Below are positions 58,643-64,000 of a DNA stretch of 64,000 nt, one piece after another. Under the pieces are notes generated by a model, which saw only the letters and a list, made by a program, of their open reading frames with translations, did not search any database and had not been told where the DNA came from. Numbering within the stretch: the first letter of the stretch is position 1; each line of letters begins with the position of its first letter. The translations under genes and the position numbers were made by a program. Source of the DNA: an uncultured Clostridia bacterium (GTDB lineage Bacteria; Bacillota; Clostridia; Oscillospirales; Acutalibacteraceae); the NCBI GenBank assembly GCA_946186245.1, contig CAMHMN010000002.1:28252-92251 (forward strand), given 5' to 3'.

Positions 58643-61048
58643 ATGAAATACGATTTTGCCGCCATTGAGAAAAAATGGCAGGACAAATGGGAGGAATGCG
58701 GCTGTTTCCACGCGGAGATCGACCATTCCAAGCCCAAGTTTTACGCGCTGGTGGAATTCCCCTATCCGTCGGGCGCAGGTCTGCATGTAGGGCATCCCCG
58801 TTCCTATACAGCCCTCGACATCGTCTGCCGCAAGCGCAGGCTGGAAGGCTACAACGTGCTTTATCCGATGGGCTGGGACGCTTTCGGTCTGCCTACTGAG
58901 AATTTCGCCATCAAGAACCACATTCACCCCTCGATCGTCACCAAGAAGAATGTCGACCGTTTCCGCAGCCAGCTCAAGGCGCTGGGTCTTTCCTTCGACT
59001 GGCAGCGTGAGGTGAATACAACCGATCCTTCCTACTACAAGTGGACGCAGTGGATCTTCCTCCAGCTCTTCAAGCAGGGTCTTGCCTACAAGAAGGAAAT
59101 GTCGGTCAACTGGTGTACCGGCTGCAAGTGCGTGCTTGCCAATGAAGAGGTTGTCGGCGGCGTCTGCGAACGCTGCGGCAGCGAAGTGGTTCACAAGGTC
59201 AAGAGCCAGTGGATGCTCGCCATCACCAAGTATGCCCAGCGTCTGATTGACGATATAGACGAGCTGGATTACATCGAACGCGTCAAGGTGCAGCAGAAGA
59301 ACTGGATCGGCCGTTCCACAGGTGCGGAGGTGGATTTCAAATCGACGCTCGGCGATACCATCACCGTCTACACCACCCGCTGCGATACCCTCTTCGGCGC
59401 GACCTACATGGTCATTTCGCCGGAGCATCCGCTCATCGAAAAATGGGCCGACAAGCTCACCAATATCGACGCGGTGCGCGAATATCAGCTTGCCGCTTCC
59501 AAGAAATCCGATTTTGAACGCACCGAGGTTGCCAAGGATAAGACCGGCGTCAAGCTGGAAGGCGTAAGAGCCATCAATCCTGTCAACAACACCGAAATTC
59601 CGATTTTCATTTCCGACTACGTGCTTGTATCCTACGGCACCGGCGCGATCATGGCTGTCCCGGCGCACGACACCCGCGACTGGGAATTCGCCAAGAAATT
59701 CGACCTGCCCATCATTGAGGTCGTCAAGGGCGGCGAGGACGTCCAGAAGGAAGCCTTCACCGACTGTGAAACGGGTATTCTGGTCAATTCCGGATTCCTG
59801 GACGGCCTGAGCGTCGAGGACGCAAAGGCAAAGATGATCGAATTCCTCACTGAAAAGGGCATCGGTCACGCCAAGGTCAATTACAAGCTGCGCGACTGGG
59901 TTTTCTCCCGCCAGAGATACTGGGGCGAACCGATCCCGATCGTTCACTGCGAGAAGTGCGGCGCGGTTGCACTTCCCGAAGATCAGCTTCCGCTGCTGCT
60001 TCCTGACGTCGAGTCCTACGAGCCCACCGATAACGGCGAATCTCCGCTTGCCAAGATGACCGACTGGGTCAATACCACCTGTCCTTGCTGCGGCGGTCCT
60101 GCCAAGCGTGAAACCGATACCATGCCCCAGTGGGCAGGCTCTTCGTGGTACTTCCTCCGTTATATGGATCCCCACAACGACAAGGAGCTTGCTTCCAAAG
60201 AGGCGCTGGAATACTGGTCGCCCGTCGACTGGTACAACGGCGGTATGGAGCACACCACCCTTCACCTGCTCTACAGCCGTTTCTGGCACAAGTTCCTCTA
60301 TGATATCGGCGTGGTTCCCACCAAGGAGCCTTACGCCAAGAGAACCAGCCATGGCATGATTCTGGGCGAGGGCAACGTCAAGATGAGCAAGTCGCTCGGC
60401 AACGTCGTCAATCCCGACGAGATTGTCCAGACCTATGGCGCGGACACCATGCGTCTGTATGAAATGTTCATGGGTGATTTTGAAAAGGCTGCTCCCTGGT
60501 CGCCAAATTCCATCAAGGGCTGCAAGCGTTTCCTCGACAGAACTTTCAACCTCCAGGAAAAGGTCATCGACGGCGGCATCCGTCCGGAATTCGAGTCGAT
60601 GGTCCACAAGACCATCAAGAAGGTCACGGAGGATATCGAAACGCTGAAATTCAACACCGCTATCGCACAGCTGATGACATGGCTCAATGACGTGGAGAAG
60701 TGCGGTTCCATCACCCGTGAGGAATACAGAATCTACCTCATGCTGCTCGATCCCTTCGCACCTCACATCTGCGAGGAAATCTGGGAGAACATGGGCTTCG
60801 GCAATATGATCGTCAATCAGCAGTGGCCGAAGTACGACGAAGCCAAGTGTGTCGACGAAACGGTGGAAATCGCTGTGCAGATCACAGGCAAGGTGCGTGC
60901 ACGCATCCACATTCCCGCCGATTCCACCAGCGAGCAGGCAATTGCCGCAGCCAAAGCCGATGCGACCATCGCCGGACTGCTCGAAGGCAAGAGCATTGTC
61001 AAGGAAATTTATGTTCCCGGCAGACTGGTTAATATTGTGGCAAAATAA
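58643..61048 (+). CDS. leuS: Leucine--tRNA ligase
   Basis: [57 protein letters not shown]. Confidence 0.97.
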   Translation: MKYDFAAIEKKWQDKWEECGCFHAEIDHSKPKFYALVEFPYPSGAGLHVGHPRSYTALDIVCRKRRLEGYNVLYPMGWDAFGLPTENFAIKNHIHPSIVTKKNVDRFRSQLKALGLSFDWQREVNTTDPSYYKWTQWIFLQLFKQGLAYKKEMSVNWCTGCKCVLANEEVVGGVCERCGSEVVHKVKSQWMLAITKYAQRLIDDIDELDYIERVKVQQKNWIGRSTGAEVDFKSTLGDTITVYTTRCDTLFGATYMVISPEHPLIEKWADKLTNIDAVREYQLAASKKSDFERTEVAKDKTGVKLEGVRAINPVNNTEIPIFISDYVLVSYGTGAIMAVPAHDTRDWEFAKKFDLPIIEVVKGGEDVQKEAFTDCETGILVNSGFLDGLSVEDAKAKMIEFLTEKGIGHAKVNYKLRDWVFSRQRYWGEPIPIVHCEKCGAVALPEDQLPLLLPDVESYEPTDNGESPLAKMTDWVNTTCPCCGGPAKRETDTMPQWAGSSWYFLRYMDPHNDKELASKEALEYWSPVDWYNGGMEHTTLHLLYSRFWHKFLYDIGVVPTKEPYAKRTSHGMILGEGNVKMSKSLGNVVNPDEIVQTYGADTMRLYEMFMGDFEKAAPWSPNSIKGCKRFLDRTFNLQEKVIDGGIRPEFESMVHKTIKKVTEDIETLKFNTAIAQLMTWLNDVEKCGSITREEYRIYLMLLDPFAPHICEEIWENMGFGNMIVNQQWPKYDEAKCVDETVEIAVQITGKVRARIHIPADSTSEQAIAAAKADATIAGLLEGKSIVKEIYVPGRLVNIVAK

Positions 61049-61073
61049 TTCCACCTTCATTCAGTGATAAAAA

Positions 61074-61115
61074 AAGTCTCGCAAGGCAATTCAAAATGCA
61101 TTGCGAGGCTTTTTT
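61074..61115 (+). terminator. Intrinsic terminator GTCTCGCAA…TTGCGAGGCTTTTTT
   Basis: 9-bp stem plus T-run. Confidence 0.8.
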
Positions 61116-61260
61116 GGCGTAACCGGAAAGTAAATTTATATATTTTTAACACACAGAATAAACTTTAACTTGCAATCACCTGAATATTTTGATATAATAA
61201 AATGACATGAACCATATTACGGATAGGATGTCATTTTTTCATGATCGGAGGAGAACCGGT

Positions 61261-62118
61261 TTGAATAAAAAGATTTGTGACAAGACGCATTTCAGCGGGA
61301 TCATGATTGCCGTGATCACTGTCTTTACTGCCCTTTGCGCGGTGTTCATCTTTGCGCCGAAGGTGTCCGCCACATCGCGTACCAGCACTACGTCACGCAC
61401 CACTTCTACCACACGGAGCGCTGACAGTGCCTCAGATCCGGACGCCAACGTGTCGGAAGTCACCGTTTCCTCCAATCCCCAGAAAACACTCGGTACGGTG
61501 GGTTTTTCTGAATCGAATACCAAGAGAATTACCGTCGGAAAGTCGACGGTGCTCTATCTGTCCATAAGAGATATGGGTTATGATTACAACACACAATTCG
61601 AGACATCGGATAAAACCATCGCTACAGTAAAAAAGATAGACAACCGCGCTGTGAAGGTGGTCGGTTTAAAGAGCGGTACCGTTACCATCACCGCCACCAT
61701 TCCCAAGTCCGAAAACGTAACGATTTCCGCAAAATATGTCCTTGAAGTCGGAGAAAAAGAGGAAACCACGTCCGAAGGACAGAGGGAGAAAGTTTCGTCT
61801 GTGGAGGGCGTGGGGATTGTTGACGACGTAAGCGACAATACCGATCTTGACCTTTATTCCTCGACTGCCGATCCTATGCTTCTGGAATACGCCAAAAACA
61901 GACGAAGCAGCAGCGCTGCGTCACTGCTGCTGGGTCTGATCGGCTGGGGCATGATACTGTTTGCCGTGGGATATGTGTTTTCGGTCATTATCCGCAGCAG
62001 AACGCCCAAGCTGAATGTATCGCCCGGCAGCAGACGACGCTACAGCGCAGGAGGCGCAATGCGATCGGGCCGAAGACTACTTCCCGACAGATACTACCGC
62101 AATCTGAAAAAGTATTGA
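61261..62118 (+). CDS. Membrane-anchored extracytoplasmic protein with Ig-like (BIG2-like) domain and C-terminal TM
   Basis: Signal sequence; RITVGKSTVLYLSI…FETSDKTIATVKKI…VKVVGLKSGTVTITATIP; C-terminal TM plus basic tail; TTG start with GGAGG SD. Confidence 0.7.
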   Translation: MNKKICDKTHFSGIMIAVITVFTALCAVFIFAPKVSATSRTSTTSRTTSTTRSADSASDPDANVSEVTVSSNPQKTLGTVGFSESNTKRITVGKSTVLYLSIRDMGYDYNTQFETSDKTIATVKKIDNRAVKVVGLKSGTVTITATIPKSENVTISAKYVLEVGEKEETTSEGQREKVSSVEGVGIVDDVSDNTDLDLYSSTADPMLLEYAKNRRSSSAASLLLGLIGWGMILFAVGYVFSVIIRSRTPKLNVSPGSRRRYSAGGAMRSGRRLLPDRYYRNLKKY

Positions 62119-62151
62119 TTTTTTAATCAGATTTAAGGAATGTGCTTTACT

Positions 62152-62793
62152 ATGAGTAACAGTAACAATCAAAACACCAAGAAGGATTTTTGGGGCAAAA
62201 TACGCACGCAGCTAACCATACTTACGGAAAAAATCAGGGCCTGTGACAGGTATACTTTGATTTGTCTGATTACCGGAGCGGTTTTTTTCGTTCTCGCAAC
62301 GGTACAGCTGGGGCTGATTGTATTTACTCCGGTGACATCGACATTCGACCATATTTCCGTGATCATTCTGGATTACACCATCGTGGCATTCTGCGCCGTA
62401 TTTCTTTTGTACAGGTTGGGCAGAATGGAACATCTGCTTCCTTCCGGCATCAAGGAAAATCTCCTTCCGCAGGGGCAGGATACCGATTCCCGCCACAAAG
62501 CCGGACATGAGACCCCGGAAGTCGCCGCGAATCATCCCCGGAAATCCACCCCTGATTTTATCGGAATAGGACACATGAATTCTTCCTCAGATCGCGGAAA
62601 CGGTCAGCGAAGATCCGGCAACCGGACATATTTCGATGAAAGCATGATTTCTCCCGGACATAGGTATTCGTCGGATAACGTCCAGGAAAGACGGCCGGCA
62701 GCGTCTCAGAACAGCGCAAGACGCAGGGAATCTTCCCATGTCCCGAACGGCATACAAAGCCCGAGATTCAGCAGTCACGGCGTAAAGGACTGA
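62152..62793 (+). CDS. Hypothetical two-TM protein with long polar C-terminus
   Basis: Two hydrophobic helices then Ser/Arg-rich disordered tail. Confidence 0.6.
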   Translation: MSNSNNQNTKKDFWGKIRTQLTILTEKIRACDRYTLICLITGAVFFVLATVQLGLIVFTPVTSTFDHISVIILDYTIVAFCAVFLLYRLGRMEHLLPSGIKENLLPQGQDTDSRHKAGHETPEVAANHPRKSTPDFIGIGHMNSSSDRGNGQRRSGNRTYFDESMISPGHRYSSDNVQERRPAASQNSARRRESSHVPNGIQSPRFSSHGVKD

Positions 62794-62829
62794 AGACTCG
62801 GTGAATTACGTTTTTGAGGTGATAAAAAA

Positions 62830-64000
62830 TTGTCAGCTCCACAGGATAAGATTCGCAATTTCAGCATCATAGCACACATAGATCACGGCAAAAGCACGCT
62901 GGCCGACCGTATTCTTGAAAAGACCTATTCTGTCAGCCAGCGCGAGATGGAGGATCAGATTCTTGACAATATGGACCTGGAGCGTGAACGCGGCATCACG
63001 ATCAAGTCCCACGCCGTCACCCTTAATTACGAGGCTTCCGACGGAGAAATCTATACCTTCAATCTCATCGATACGCCCGGTCATGTGGATTTCAATTACG
63101 AGGTTTCCCGTTCACTCGCGGCGTGCGAAGGAGCGGTTCTGGTGGTGGACGCAAGCCAGGGGATAGAAGCACAGACGTTGGCCAATACCTATCTCGCCAT
63201 TGACGCGGGACTAGAAGTTGTGCCGGTCATCAACAAGATCGATCTGCCTTCCGCCGACCCTGCCAGAGTGATTCATGAAATAGAGGATGTCATCGGACTT
63301 CCCGCCGAGGATGCGCCGCAGATTTCCGCAAAGGTCGGAATGAATATCGAAGCGGTTCTGGAAAAGATCGTCACCGACATTCCGGCGCCCGACTGTGACC
63401 GAGAAGCCCCCCTCAAGGCATTGATTTTCGACAGCTATTATGACAGCTACAAGGGCGTTATCGTATATGTCAGACTGATGTCCGGAAGGCTTTGTCCTGG
63501 CGACACCATACGGATGATGAGCACCGGCGCGGAATTCAATGTGGTGGAATGCGGCTATCTCCGTACCACCACACTGGAACCTGTCAGGGAGCTTGCGGCC
63601 GGAGAAGTCGGTTACATTGCCGCCTCCATCAAGACGGTATCGGAAGCAATGGTAGGCGACACGGTGACCAATGCCGCACGTCCCGCCGAGCAGCCGCTTC
63701 CCGGATTCCGCAAGGCGAATCCGATGGTGTTCTGCGGCATTTACCCCGCAGACGGTGCAAAATACGGCGATCTCCGCGACGCGCTCGAAAAGCTGCAGCT
63801 CAATGACGCGTCCCTGTCGTTCGAGCCGGAAACCTCCGTGGCACTGGGCTTCGGATTCCGCTGCGGATTTTTGGGACTGCTGCACATGGAGATCATTCAG
63901 GAGCGTCTGGAGCGGGAATACAATCTGGACCTCATTACCACCGCACCCAGCGTTATCTATAAAATCATCGGAACGGACGGACAGACCACCTACATCGACA
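62830..64000 (+). CDS. lepA: Elongation factor 4 (LepA), partial, runs off the window
   Basis: [74 protein letters not shown] start. Not in the ORF track because it is open at the window end. Confidence 0.96.
   Translation, partial: MSAPQDKIRNFSIIAHIDHGKSTLADRILEKTYSVSQREMEDQILDNMDLERERGITIKSHAVTLNYEASDGEIYTFNLIDTPGHVDFNYEVSRSLAACEGAVLVVDASQGIEAQTLANTYLAIDAGLEVVPVINKIDLPSADPARVIHEIEDVIGLPAEDAPQISAKVGMNIEAVLEKIVTDIPAPDCDREAPLKALIFDSYYDSYKGVIVYVRLMSGRLCPGDTIRMMSTGAEFNVVECGYLRTTTLEPVRELAAGEVGYIAASIKTVSEAMVGDTVTNAARPAEQPLPGFRKANPMVFCGIYPADGAKYGDLRDALEKLQLNDASLSFEPETSVALGFGFRCGFLGLLHMEIIQERLEREYNLDLITTAPSVIYKIIGTDGQTTYID

Noticed and set aside
58601-61060. 819-aa minus-strand ORF opposite leuS
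   Set aside because: Codon-bias shadow of leuS; no recognisable domain and no SD/promoter.
1-64000. tRNA, rRNA, CRISPR, prophage and IS transposase genes
   Set aside because: None recognised by eye on either strand; a tRNAscan/ISfinder run would be needed to exclude short remnants.

Overview
64-kb chromosomal window from a spore-forming Firmicute, probably a Clostridia/Oscillospiraceae-type genome (infC-rpmI-rplT, dprA-topA-trmFO, plsX-rnc-smc-ftsY, yhbY-nadD-yqeK-lcp-rsfS-leuS, spoIIP, lepA). About 50 coding genes are supported, most of them housekeeping. I see no rRNA, tRNA, CRISPR array, phage or IS transposase. Recognisable RNA/regulatory elements: a Rex-type operator on an adhE promoter, a T-box with a UGG (Trp) specifier upstream of a TrpB2-like gene, an L20-type attenuator leader before infC, and many sigma-A promoters and intrinsic terminators. 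Main points for a second look: (i) a ~258-bp non-coding MITE-like insertion flanked by an exact 10-bp direct repeat between an LCP gene and rsfS; (ii) a 5'UTR stem that would bury the spoIIP start codon, downstream of a sigma-E-like promoter; (iii) an apparent AUA start codon for infC; (iv) a frameshifted LRR/BIG2 surface protein; (v) a Psd-like protein without the canonical GST processing motif; (vi) a hairpin in front of rnc; (vii) a 24-bp perfect inverted repeat upstream of ftsY; (viii) a 41-aa membrane microprotein missing from the ORF track. I found no clear-cut new multi-gene defence or biosynthetic system. The strongest 'undescribed' candidates are the MITE-like element and the spoIIP leader. 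All calls were made by eye from sequence; no searches were run.
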